From: JAYUHK01 sp043767025
GTDB lineage: Bacteria > Bacteroidota > Bacteroidia > Chitinophagales > Saprospiraceae
Direction of reading: 5' to 3'
DNA: 7,448 nucleotides
Assembly: GCA_043767025.1 (NCBI GenBank)
Contig: JAYUHK010000056.1
Span: forward strand, 1 to 7,448
Shown here: positions 1 to 6,673 of the stretch, piece after piece
Layout of the letters: every line of letters begins with the position of its first letter
Numbering within the stretch: the first letter of the stretch is position 1
Translations under genes and position numbers: made by a program
Notes under the pieces: model-generated
Databases searched by the model: none
Told to the model about the DNA's origin: nothing
Seen by the model: the letters and a program-made list of their open reading frames with translations, nothing else

Positions 1-281
1 TATAAGTTTTTAGTTTTTAATTTTGAGTCATCATAAACTATTGAAAATCAACGAATTATGTCGAATATTAAATGTCATCTATTTAAGTGCAGGAACTTAT
101 CTAAAATAAACTACTCAATTTTTCTGCTCAATTACCACCAATCACTGCGTTATTTTTTCGTTTCAACGCCCTGCGTTGCGCTTCAAAAATGCCTTGTTAT
201 TGTTTGAATTGATTGGAAAAAATTAAATACCTTATTTTTTCCTCATTTCTTGATGCGCGTCTAATATTATTTATAAAAAAA
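1..281. other. AT-rich non-coding leader upstream of the SDR gene
   Basis: No open frame of credible composition is present here. Two small structures are visible. CAACGC (164-169) and GCGTTG (173-178) form a 6-bp hairpin with a CCT loop. The heptamer CTGCGTT occurs at 145-151 and again at 171-177, so the intervening AACGC could pair with either copy. Bases 44-76 resemble bases 1300-1332 beyond the SDR gene (25 of 33 identical). No complete -33/-7 promoter pair could be placed confidently. The only exact TAnnTTTG match, at 18-25, is too close to the left edge to see its -33 box. Confidence 0.5.
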
Positions 282-1277
282 ATGGAAAAAACTATATTTG
301 TGACAGGCGGTACAGGCTTTGTAGGCTCGCACCTCATACGACTTTTACTCAAAAAAGGTCATACTGACATCAGAGCCTTGCACCGCTCGTCGAGTAAAAT
401 GGATTTGGTCAAAGATTTTGAAGACCGCGTAAGTTGGATAGAAGGCGATATTCTCGACGTGCCGAGATTAGAAGATGCGATGAGCGGTGTGGCGCAGGTG
501 TATCACTGTGCGGCTATGGTTTCTTTCCAAGCGCAGGACGTAGCACAGATGATGAAAGTGAACGTGGAGGGCACGGCGAATGTTGTGAATGTTGCTATGT
601 TTTGTGAGGTAGAAAAGTTAATTTACGTCAGTTCTATTGCGGCTATTGGGCGCAACGCCAATCAGCCCGACATCAGCGAAGCCAACAAATGGCAGCGAAG
701 TCCGCTCAACAGCAACTATGCGATTAGCAAATACCAAGCCGAGCAGGAAGTGTGGCGAGCGTCGGTGGAGGGGCTGAATGTCGGCATCGTGAATCCCAGC
801 GTCGTGTTGGGGGAAGGCGACTGGAGCGACGGCTCGGCGGCACTGTTTCGGACGGTTTGGGACGGATTGCCGTTTTATTCTGCGGGTGCGACCGGCTTCG
901 TGGACGTAAAAGATGTCGTACAATTTATGACTTTATTGATGGATAGTGACATAGTTCAGGAGCGATTTATTCTAAATGGAAGCAATCAAACTTTTCAGTA
1001 TTTTTTCCAACAGGTAGCGCGGCAACTCCAAAAAAAGCCACCCACGATAAAAATAACGCCGATTTTAGGCGAAATCGCGTGGCGGTTCGAGTGGCTCAAA
1101 AGCCTCTGGACCAAAAAGCGAAGCCTCATCACTCGGGAAACCGTCCGCACGTCGCAGCACAGTTTTAGGTACAATTCGCAGAAATCAGAAAATGCGTTTG
1201 GGTTTTCTTACACGCCTTTTGAGGAAAGCGTCGCTCGTACGGCGGCGGCTTTTGTCAGCGACCAACAATGTAATTAG
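282..1277 (+). CDS. NAD(P)-dependent epimerase/dehydratase-like extended SDR protein
   Basis: This 331-aa cytoplasmic oxidoreductase belongs to the extended short-chain dehydrogenase/reductase superfamily, closest in style to dihydroflavonol-4-reductase-like and nucleoside-sugar epimerase-like enzymes. The N-terminal Rossmann fold shows the dinucleotide loop TGGTGFVG (residues 8-15), an acidic GDI after strand 3 (55-57), CAA (76-78), NVEGT (94-98), YVSS (115-118) and the catalytic Tyr146-x3-Lys150 pair. An NP (171-172) and FVDVKDV (206-212) follow, as usual for the family, and the length is typical. I chose the ATG at 282 because the nucleotide-binding strand begins four residues later. A TTG at 213 would add 23 residues ahead of that strand with no family counterpart. 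The gene stands alone and converges on the transporter gene. The substrate cannot be told from the sequence; a sugar, steroid or flavonoid-like ketone are all possible in this family. Confidence 0.93.
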   Translation: MEKTIFVTGGTGFVGSHLIRLLLKKGHTDIRALHRSSSKMDLVKDFEDRVSWIEGDILDVPRLEDAMSGVAQVYHCAAMVSFQAQDVAQMMKVNVEGTANVVNVAMFCEVEKLIYVSSIAAIGRNANQPDISEANKWQRSPLNSNYAISKYQAEQEVWRASVEGLNVGIVNPSVVLGEGDWSDGSAALFRTVWDGLPFYSAGATGFVDVKDVVQFMTLLMDSDIVQERFILNGSNQTFQYFFQQVARQLQKKPPTIKITPILGEIAWRFEWLKSLWTKKRSLITRETVRTSQHSFRYNSQKSENAFGFSYTPFEESVARTAAAFVSDQQCN

Positions 1278-1368
1278 TTTTCAGTTTTTTACGTTGGTAA
1301 AAATCAACGATTTACACCGAATTTTGAACATCGGTGCTTGTGCGTAAGTAACTCAGCTATCGAAGATT
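1278..1368. terminator. Convergent intergenic region with small inverted repeats, possible weak terminator
   Basis: This gap lies between two converging genes. CACCGA (1315-1320) and TCGGTG (1331-1336) form a 6-bp stem with a 10-base loop. CGTTG (1292-1296) pairs with CAACG (1305-1309), overlapping the small palindrome AAATC-aac-GATTT (1301-1313). Neither stem is followed by a clear T-run, so intrinsic termination is only a guess based on position. Confidence 0.3.
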
Positions 1369-2271
1369 TTAGATGCTTTCAGGCTCGCGCTCAAACTTTT
1401 TTTGGAGCAAAGGATAAGTGAAAACAGTGATGAGAATAATGCAAATTCCGACATAAAATTCGGGACTCAATTCCTTGTTTTCTCCCAATATCAGCCAAGC
1501 AAGTGCGATGCCATAGACGGGTTCCATGTTGATAGCAAGCAGCGTCCCAAACGCCGAAATATGACGCAAAGCCTTGAGGGACAGCACAAAAGGAAGTGCC
1601 GTGCAAGCCGCAGAGAGGACGATGAGATAAACAAAATCCTTTTGTGCGGGAATAAAATCCATCTGCATCAAATCCCGAAAAAAAATCGGTATCAGCAGCG
1701 ATAAAAACAACCAACCGCTTCCCAACTCCACAAATGTAATCAGCAACGGGTCGGATTTTTCGACCATTTTTTTGTTCATAATACCAAAAGCAGCTCCCAA
1801 AAAAGACGATGCCAGACCCATCAAAAACCCGTCTATCATCGACCAATCTAAATGGCGAACAATCAAAACCATAGCAGGAAGAATGACTACACCCAGCCCA
1901 ACTTCATACCATTTGATAGGTTTGCGAAAAATAAGTGGCTCCAAAAAAGCCGCAAAAAAAGACATCGTCGCTATCCCGACTAACGTGACGGAGGCGTTTG
2001 AAAGTTTGATGGCTTCATAAAAAGCCAACCAATGCAGAGCGACCACCACGCCCACGCCTGCCAGCTGGAGCAGCGTGCGCCGTGGTATTTGGCGCAGCAA
2101 CGGGAATATATTTTTCAAAAATAACAGACAAACACAGGTAATCAACATTCGCCACCACACCAAAGTCACGGACGAAATACTGATAAGTTTGCCCAAAATA
2201 GCCGTGAAACCCCACAAAAAAACGCAAAAATGAAGCTGCAAAAATGCTCTTTGAGTTTCGCGGATTGGCAT
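1369..2271 (-). CDS. EamA/DMT-superfamily transporter, inner membrane
   Basis: This 300-aa polytopic membrane protein belongs to the drug/metabolite transporter superfamily with two EamA repeats, a length typical for the family. About ten hydrophobic segments can be read. The first half contains WGFTAILGKL (20-29), a WWRML motif and a segment ending near residue 136. The second half contains an FGIMNKK stretch and the typical C-terminal run with PFVLSLKAL, INMEPVYG and WLILGE. Family members export metabolites, amino acids or drugs by proton or exchange coupling; the substrate cannot be predicted here. The ATG at 2271 is the only good start, opening just before the first membrane helix. The gene lies downstream of tRNA-Cys on the same strand, with its ATG 23 bases after the T-run of the tRNA terminator, so either terminator read-through or a very short leader supplies its transcription. 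Confidence 0.93.
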   Translation of the reverse strand: MPIRETQRAFLQLHFCVFLWGFTAILGKLISISSVTLVWWRMLITCVCLLFLKNIFPLLRQIPRRTLLQLAGVGVVVALHWLAFYEAIKLSNASVTLVGIATMSFFAAFLEPLIFRKPIKWYEVGLGVVILPAMVLIVRHLDWSMIDGFLMGLASSFLGAAFGIMNKKMVEKSDPLLITFVELGSGWLFLSLLIPIFFRDLMQMDFIPAQKDFVYLIVLSAACTALPFVLSLKALRHISAFGTLLAINMEPVYGIALAWLILGENKELSPEFYVGICIILITVFTYPLLQKKFEREPESI

Positions 2272-2294
2272 AAAAGATAAAATTTGTACGGTTC

Positions 2295-2332
2295 AAAAAA
2301 AAAGTTCTGCAAGCAATCACTTACAGAACTTT
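2295..2332 (-). terminator. Intrinsic terminator of tRNA-Cys
   Basis: Read on the - strand, a perfect 9-bp stem (AAAGTTCTG with CAGAACTTT) encloses a further 3-bp helix and a 6-base loop, and is followed directly by nine T residues. On the + strand the arms are 2301-2309 and 2324-2332, with the A9 run at 2295-2303. It lies 12 bases beyond the tRNA 3' end. No T-run follows on the + strand, so it acts in one direction. Confidence 0.93.
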
Positions 2333-2344
2333 ACGTCCCAACGG

Positions 2345-2415
2345 AGGTCGAAAGCGGGTTCGAACCGCTGTAGCAGCTTTTGCAGAGCTGTGCCTAACCA
2401 CTCGGCCATTCGACC
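2345..2415 (-). tRNA. tRNA-Cys (anticodon GCA)
   Basis: On the - strand, 71 bases fold into a complete cloverleaf. The acceptor stem is GGTCGAA with TTCGACC, the D arm is GCC/GGC with an AGTGGTTA-type loop, the anticodon stem is CAGCT/AGCTG around CTGCAAA, the variable loop has four bases, and the T arm is AGCGG-TTCGAAC-CCGCT. Positions 34-36 read GCA, which decodes the cysteine codons UGC and UGU. The discriminator base is U73, the known identity element for cysteinyl-tRNA synthetase. The 3' CCA is not encoded (CCG follows), so it must be added by nucleotidyltransferase. A consensus promoter lies 20 bases upstream and an intrinsic terminator just downstream, so it can be a stand-alone transcript. 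Confidence 0.97.
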
Positions 2416-2434
2416 ATTTCCTCCTTTCGGAATG

Positions 2435-2465
2435 CAAAGATACAAATATTTTTTGTTTTTGCAAA
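2435..2465 (-). promoter_or_regulatory. Bacteroidota-type promoter for tRNA-Cys
   Basis: On the - strand, TTTG (+ strand 2462-2465) is followed after exactly 19 bases by TATCTTTG (2435-2442). This matches the Bacteroidota primary sigma consensus TTTG-N19-TAnnTTTG at every fixed position. It ends 19 bases before the mature tRNA, consistent with a short 5' leader removed by RNase P. Confidence 0.92.
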
Positions 2466-2552
2466 AAAAATAAAAAATATTTGATATTTTGAGTTGCGAA
2501 TGACCAAAGTAAAAGCCGTCCGCAAAAAAATAATTGTATAAAAGTAAAAAAC

Positions 2553-2583
2553 ATTGCAATAATAAAAAATAATACTATCTTTG
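2553..2583 (+). promoter_or_regulatory. Bacteroidota-type promoter for rpmH-rnpA
   Basis: ATTG (2553-2556) is followed after 19 bases by TATCTTTG (2576-2583), matching the Bacteroidota -33/-7 consensus with an identical -7 box to the divergent tRNA-Cys promoter. The predicted start lies near 2588-2591, giving a leader of roughly 60 bases before rpmH. That leader can form a small hairpin, AGGC-GAAAA-GCCT (2617-2629). It also holds GGGAGG at 2614-2619, but this is about 30 bases from the ATG, too far to be a ribosome binding site. Confidence 0.9.
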
Positions 2584-2647
2584 CGCCACTTTTATAAAAT
2601 ATTACCTCATCAAGGGAGGCGAAAAGCCTTGTAAATAATCAGTTGCG

Positions 2648-2803
2648 ATGAAAAGAACTTATCAACCATCAAGAAGAAAGCGCGTCAATAAGCACGGCTT
2701 CCGCTCTCGAATGAGCAGCAAAGACGGGCGCAAGCTATTGGCTCGCCGTCGTGCAAAAGGCAGAACTAAATTAACAGTTTCTGACGAAAAAGCAAACAAA
2801 TAG
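2648..2803 (+). CDS. rpmH: Large ribosomal subunit protein bL34
   Basis: This 51-aa, strongly basic protein is a complete L34. It opens with the family signature MKRTYQPSRRKR, continues with HGFRSRM (16-22), and has the RKLLARRRAKGR core (28-39) before a short C-terminal tail. L34 is an RNA-binding component of the large ribosomal subunit. The ATG at 2648 is fixed by the invariant N-terminus. It is the first gene behind the consensus promoter at 2553-2583 and is followed by rnpA, the widespread bacterial rpmH-rnpA arrangement. No Shine-Dalgarno sequence sits at the usual distance, as is normal in this phylum. Confidence 0.99.
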   Translation: MKRTYQPSRRKRVNKHGFRSRMSSKDGRKLLARRRAKGRTKLTVSDEKANK

Positions 2804-2812
2804 TGAGTCGAG

Positions 2813-2868
2813 TTTAAGCGAAATAGAATATCAAATAGCAAGTTATTGTTATTTGATATTCGCTTAAA
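2813..2868 (+). promoter_or_regulatory. Intercistronic hairpin between rpmH and rnpA
   Basis: GAATATCAAATA (2826-2837) and TATTTGATATTC (2850-2861) form a perfect 12-bp stem with a 12-base loop. An outer helix pairs TTTAAGC (2813-2819) with GCTTAAA (2862-2868) around a six-base bulge. The structure ends 10 bases before the rnpA ATG. It could be an RNase processing site, a barrier that lowers rnpA expression relative to rpmH, or a partial terminator (a T5 run lies at 2874-2878). The role is inferred; the pairing is visible directly. Confidence 0.7.
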
Positions 2869-2878
2869 AACCGTTTTT

Positions 2879-3325
2879 ATGCCGCTCAATCTACATTCCT
2901 TCCCCAAGCAAGAGCGACTAAAAAGCCGAAAAATCATTAGCCATTTGTTCAAGGGTGCGCACTCGTTCAGTGCCTACCCTCTGCGTCCTGTTTGGCATAT
3001 TCTGCCTGCCGCAGACCTCAATACTGTGCCGTCCGTCCAGTTCGCCTTTACTGTTCCAAAAAAATCATTTCCTCACGCAGTGGATAGGAATCGCTTGCGC
3101 CGTCAGATGCGAGAGGCTTTCCGACTGCAAAAACACCTACTAATACAGGGTTTGGCGGAGCGCAACGACTCCAACAGCTACGCTATGATGCTGCTCTACA
3201 CCGCCAAAGAACCTCTGCCCTACGAAACGATAGCGGCGAGCATCCAGAAAATTATCCGCAAATTTTTAGCTTGGAAAATAGACAAAAATCCTCCAGCAAG
3301 CCAGAACTCAAACATGTTGAGTTAA
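2879..3325 (+). CDS. rnpA: Ribonuclease P protein component
   Basis: This 148-aa basic protein binds the RNase P RNA and helps it recognise precursor tRNAs for 5' leader cleavage. The N-terminus FPKQERLKSRKIISHLFKG (8-26) matches the family pattern, FAFTVPKK (55-62) forms the central strand, and the signature RNR helix is DRNRLRRQMREAFR (69-82). The C-terminal helix lies around 116-132. It is slightly longer than many homologues (about 110-130 aa) because of an insertion near residues 94-100 and a polar tail after 135. I chose the ATG at 2879, which starts five residues before the conserved LHSF segment. A TTG at 2846 in frame lies inside the intercistronic hairpin and is less likely. The gene is 75 bases after rpmH and probably co-transcribed with it. 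Confidence 0.97.
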   Translation: MPLNLHSFPKQERLKSRKIISHLFKGAHSFSAYPLRPVWHILPAADLNTVPSVQFAFTVPKKSFPHAVDRNRLRRQMREAFRLQKHLLIQGLAERNDSNSYAMMLLYTAKEPLPYETIAASIQKIIRKFLAWKIDKNPPASQNSNMLS

Positions 3326-3443
3326 GGCTTTTGATTTTGGGGCGGATTTTGGAAAAAATTTGTTATTTTCTAAATTTTGTGTTTGAAAATGTTTGATAAG
3401 CTGTGATTTTCCACAATTCAATGGATTTGAATAACAGCCTTCC
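3326..3443. other. Convergent intergenic region after rnpA
   Basis: This AT-rich gap separates rnpA from the oppositely oriented oxidoreductase gene. ATTCAA (3416-3421) and TTGAAT (3427-3432) form a 6-bp stem with a 5-base loop, and AT-only inverted repeats occur upstream of it. None has a convincing T-run, so no clear intrinsic terminator is called for either gene. Confidence 0.4.
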
Positions 3444-4424
3444 TCACGAGTAAAAAATTCCCGCTTCTTCCCGAATAGCGTCCATGAGTTCCATCAAATC
3501 GGTGCTGAATTGGAGCGGCAGCAAGTCGCTTTCTGTTTTGCCTTCGGCAAGGCATCGCATGACTTCGCGCGCCTCGTAGGTGTAGCCGTTGCCTTCGTCC
3601 CACAAAAATTGGCGCAACTCGGGCGGTTTGTTTTCGCTCCGAATCGTGAACCCTTCGTTGGGTCCGTGCCATCGGTGATGGATTTTGATGCTGCCTGCCG
3701 TGCCGTATATGCAGGCTTCCGAGTCTGTTTTGGTCACAATAGAAGAGTCCAACAGTGCAGTTTTCCCGCCTTCGTATTGCAGCAGCATGGCGCAACTTTC
3801 GTCCACCTTGCTGCGCCCCAGCGTCGCTACAGCTTTTACAACAGTTGGTTTTCCGAAGAGCAATAGGGACAGAAAAACTGGATAAATGCCCACATCGAGC
3901 AGCGAGCCGCCGCCCAACTGGGGGTCAAAAATACGCGATTGAGGGTCGAACGGAGCGCGAAAACCAAAGTCGGCTTTCAGCGTGGTCAGCGTGCCGAGTT
4001 CGCCTTTTTCGATGATTTGGAGCACTTCGCTGAGCGTAGGCAAAAATCGAGTCCATATCGCCTCCATCAAAAAAACATTGTGCCGGCGAGCGGTCGCCAC
4101 CATTTGCCGCACTTCGGCGGAGTTCATCGCCAAAGGTTTTTCGCAAAGCACCGCAACACCGCGCCGAAGGCAGCTCAAAGTAGCTTCGCAATGTCCTGTG
4201 TGGGCGGTTGCTACATACACAACGTCCAAACCAGCAACCTCCAAAAGTGCCTCATAATTTCCAAAAAAATGCTTGATTCCGTATTGCGAAGCAAAGGTTT
4301 CGGCGCGCGCCGCAGAGGTAGATGCCACCGCCACGACCTCCGCATTTGGCAGCCGTTGGAGGTCTTGCACGAACTTGTGTGCGATTTTCCCCAAGCCTAT
4401 CACGCCCCATTTTGTTGTCTTCAT
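3444..4424 (-). CDS. Gfo/Idh/MocA-family oxidoreductase, dihydrodiol-dehydrogenase type
   Basis: This 326-aa cytoplasmic NAD(P)-dependent oxidoreductase has the two-domain Gfo/Idh/MocA architecture and a normal length. The N-terminal Rossmann fold carries GLGKIA (10-15) and the cofactor-proximal CEKPLA (94-99) with Lys96. The C-terminal alpha/beta domain contains MEAIWTRFLP (120-129) and GGGSLLDVGIYP (171-182). Asp177 and Tyr181 correspond in spacing to the Asp/Tyr pair described for mammalian dimeric dihydrodiol dehydrogenase and related NADP-dependent D-xylose dehydrogenases, which have Tyr where many family members have His. The substrate is probably a sugar or other polyol, but this is inference. 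The ATG at 4424 directly precedes the first beta strand. It lies 17 bases downstream of the TMTC-like gene on the same strand, so the two likely form an operon with this gene second. Confidence 0.95.
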   Translation of the reverse strand: MKTTKWGVIGLGKIAHKFVQDLQRLPNAEVVAVASTSAARAETFASQYGIKHFFGNYEALLEVAGLDVVYVATAHTGHCEATLSCLRRGVAVLCEKPLAMNSAEVRQMVATARRHNVFLMEAIWTRFLPTLSEVLQIIEKGELGTLTTLKADFGFRAPFDPQSRIFDPQLGGGSLLDVGIYPVFLSLLLFGKPTVVKAVATLGRSKVDESCAMLLQYEGGKTALLDSSIVTKTDSEACIYGTAGSIKIHHRWHGPNEGFTIRSENKPPELRQFLWDEGNGYTYEAREVMRCLAEGKTESDLLPLQFSTDLMELMDAIREEAGIFYS

Positions 4425-4441
4425 AGATGGTTTTTGGTTTA

Positions 4442-6418
4442 TTATTTTTTTATTTCCAATCCCATTTGGGTTGCTTTTGCGTGGAGTTCGTCGCTTTTGG
4501 CGCGGTCGCCAGCCTGATAATAAGCCGTTCCTAAGTCAAAAGTTGCTTGCGCATTGTTGGGTTGTTGGGCGAGAACTTTCGTAAAAAAATCAATCGCTTT
4601 GGCGTGATTGCCTTGCACGCCGTTGGCAACGCCGAGCAGCCGCAGCACCTCCACGTCGTCGGGACGAAGCACGACGGCTTGATTGAGGTATTCGAGCGCG
4701 CGGACAACGTCGCCACGCTGTTCGCCGTATTGTTTGCCCAAGTCACGGAAGGCGATGCCGAGATTATTTTTGGCATCTCGATAGTTGGGGTCGATTTTGA
4801 GTGCCGACTGGTAACTTTCTACCGCCTTGTCGTAGTTTTTGAGGTGAAAATTAGTATTTCCCATCAGCAAATAGGCGTTTTTGTACGTCGGGTGGATTTC
4901 GATGGCGTGGTTCAGGTAGCCGATGGCTCGCTGGAACATAGCGGTTTTTTTGGCTTCATTTTTTTCTTCGTAAGCTGCCACGCGGTCGAGTTCGCCGGCT
5001 GCGGCGTTGCAAAGTTTTGCGCTGTTGGCAGAAGTATTTACATCGGTCGTGAACAAGGTGAAATTATCTTTCCAAACCGTATTTCGGGCGACCGTTTTTA
5101 CTCCGAAAAGCAAACAAACTGCGCCGCCGATAAGTGTTGCGGAGCGTGTATTTATTTTTTTTGAAATGAAATAAAGCCCTGCCGCCGCCGCCAAACAAAA
5201 TCCGACGGACGGCATAAACACAAATCGCTCGGACATATTCGTGCCAATCGGGAACACCAAATTAGACACAATAGAAAGCGTGGCGAGAAAAAATAATATT
5301 CCGAAGGAAATGATATTTTTTTCTCTAAATTTTTTGACTGCGAAAAAAATCATCGCCGCGTAAAGCAACACGCTCAATAGCACCTGCCAGTCGCCCCAAT
5401 TCATTATCCCAACGTGGCGCGGATAATAGTCGTGCGTGAGCGGGTGTGGAAAAACCAAAAGTTGGACGTATTTTCCGAGCGTAAAAAAAATAGTGGCTAA
5501 TTTTTCGCCTGCCGAAAACGGAACGTAGCGTCCCGCTTCTAATTTGAGAAACGGATTGTTCATCAGTTCGAGAGGTGCGTCGCCCATTTGCCAGCCGATG
5601 ACTGCGCCCCGCAAAGCAAGAAATAAAACGGTGGCTGCCACAAACGGCAACATCAGGCGAGCGGTGCGCCCAAAAGACGCGTCGGTAAAAAAATAATACA
5701 TCAACGGCGCGACGGCGAGAAAAGTAATGGTATTTTCTTTGGAGAGCAATGCGATAAAAAACACGATAAAAACGAATATTTGTGACAAAAAATTCTTGGT
5801 ATCAAAATATCGAAACGAAAACCAAACCGCCGCCAGACTTCCGAGCAGCGATACGATTTCGTCGCGCCCTTTGATATTGGCAACCGCTTCTGTATGAATC
5901 GGGTGAGCGGCGAAGAGAAGTGCGGTGCCAAATGCCACAAAAGCGGCGGCTTCGGGCGGCATTTTTCCGCTCAAAAGTCGTAGGAAAAGGCGATAAATCA
6001 GCACACAAATCAGCCCAAAAAGTAGCACGTTGATAAGATGCCCTACGAAGGGATTTTTGCCAAAAAACTGCCACTCGACAGCGAACATCAACAATGTGAA
6101 AGGGCGATAGCGACCGCCCGCTACCAAGTTTGCTTTGCCCGCCTCCTTAAAAAATCCATAGAAAGTGTCGTAGCCCAAAATACCCGACGCACCACTCAAA
6201 CCCTTGGTAGTGAACATATTATCGGTGATAACAATGGCATCGTCTTGCGTAAAATCGTTGAAAAGTGTGTTTGCGTAAAGCAAGCAAGCGAAGGCAAACA
6301 GCAACCACGAATTGCGGCGCGTATTTAAGAACCAAGCATCGGACGCTGGAGCGGGCGCGACGCTTTCGGCGGCTTTATTTTTTTCAATAAAAGTTGTTTT
6401 TATTTTGTTTTTTGACAT
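4442..6418 (-). CDS. TMTC-like polytopic membrane protein with C-terminal TPR repeats
   Basis: This 658-aa protein has a short Lys-rich cytoplasmic start, about 11-12 membrane segments between residues 36 and 441, and TPR repeats from about 490 to 656. The membrane part matches the TMTC (DUF1736) GT-C-fold family. An Asp-Asp pair (59-60) lies in the first loop after helix 1, where GT-C enzymes hold their catalytic acid. It also has YRPFTLL (104-110), HPIHTEAVANIKGRDE (172-187), SKEN (226-229), FPHPLTHDYYP (323-333), SERFVFMPSVGFCLA (396-410) and RNTVWKDN (445-452). Eukaryotic TMTC proteins O-mannosylate extracellular domains; bacterial members are mostly uncharacterised. The TPRs (clear units near 513-546, 589-622 and 623-656, one with an insertion near 562-570) should face the periplasm and may bind acceptor proteins. 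The ATG at 6418 is the only Met before the first helix. Glycosyl transfer is inferred from the family. Confidence 0.92.
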   Translation of the reverse strand: MSKNKIKTTFIEKNKAAESVAPAPASDAWFLNTRRNSWLLFAFACLLYANTLFNDFTQDDAIVITDNMFTTKGLSGASGILGYDTFYGFFKEAGKANLVAGGRYRPFTLLMFAVEWQFFGKNPFVGHLINVLLFGLICVLIYRLFLRLLSGKMPPEAAAFVAFGTALLFAAHPIHTEAVANIKGRDEIVSLLGSLAAVWFSFRYFDTKNFLSQIFVFIVFFIALLSKENTITFLAVAPLMYYFFTDASFGRTARLMLPFVAATVLFLALRGAVIGWQMGDAPLELMNNPFLKLEAGRYVPFSAGEKLATIFFTLGKYVQLLVFPHPLTHDYYPRHVGIMNWGDWQVLLSVLLYAAMIFFAVKKFREKNIISFGILFFLATLSIVSNLVFPIGTNMSERFVFMPSVGFCLAAAAGLYFISKKINTRSATLIGGAVCLLFGVKTVARNTVWKDNFTLFTTDVNTSANSAKLCNAAAGELDRVAAYEEKNEAKKTAMFQRAIGYLNHAIEIHPTYKNAYLLMGNTNFHLKNYDKAVESYQSALKIDPNYRDAKNNLGIAFRDLGKQYGEQRGDVVRALEYLNQAVVLRPDDVEVLRLLGVANGVQGNHAKAIDFFTKVLAQQPNNAQATFDLGTAYYQAGDRAKSDELHAKATQMGLEIKK

Positions 6419-6421
6419 AAT

Positions 6422-6476
6422 AAAAAAATAGATATTTGTACGAAGAATGTTTCATCGTACAAATATCTGTTTTTTT
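6422..6476. terminator. Symmetrical terminator-like hairpin in the leader of the TMTC-like gene
   Basis: AGATATTTGTACGA (6430-6443) and TCGTACAAATATCT (6455-6468) form a perfect 14-bp stem. Inside, GAA (6445-6447) can pair with TTC (6451-6453) around a TGT loop. Seven A residues (6422-6428) flank it on the left and seven T residues (6470-6476) on the right, so it has the form of a bidirectional intrinsic terminator. On the - strand it ends only 11 bases before the ATG at 6418. It could stop + strand transcription entering the operon antisense, or act as an attenuator in the leader. Which applies cannot be read from sequence. Confidence 0.65.
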
Positions 6477-6673
6477 GTTGAGAAAGTAAGCTCAAACTTC
6501 AAACTACTGCCACTCAATTTTTTAAAAACTTCGCCACGTCAGTTTTTGAACAAAAAACCCTGTCCGCTTTGTATGAAATATTTTTTTTTCTCACAAAAAA
6601 ATAAATTTTTACAAAGTTCTGTCAATCAGTATTTTACAATTTTTATTTAAAAAAATAAAAAAAATCTATCACA

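Noticed and set aside
18..25. An exact TAnnTTTG -7 box (TAATTTTG)
   Set aside because: Its -33 box would lie outside the window and it is over 250 bases from the SDR start, so it cannot be assigned.
213..281. An upstream TTG start for the SDR gene
   Set aside because: The extra 23 residues come from AT-rich leader sequence and precede the normal first strand of the Rossmann fold; the ATG at 282 fits the family.
2317..2559. Two - strand frames of 77-80 codons across the tRNA-Cys region
   Set aside because: They run through the complete tRNA gene and its promoter, so they are chance frames.
3407..3415. A DnaA-box-like word (TTTTCCACA) near rpmH-rnpA, suggesting a replication origin
   Set aside because: It is a single copy with one mismatch and no companion boxes, and no dnaA or dnaN gene is nearby.
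4547..5164. A 205-codon open frame on the + strand opposite the TMTC-like gene
   Set aside because: It lies wholly antisense to the strongly supported TPR region, and its translation shows no family-like motifs.
6447..6650. A 67-codon + strand frame beginning inside the 14-bp hairpin
   Set aside because: It is rich in Phe, Lys and Asn as expected from random AT-rich DNA, and it starts within the terminator-like structure.
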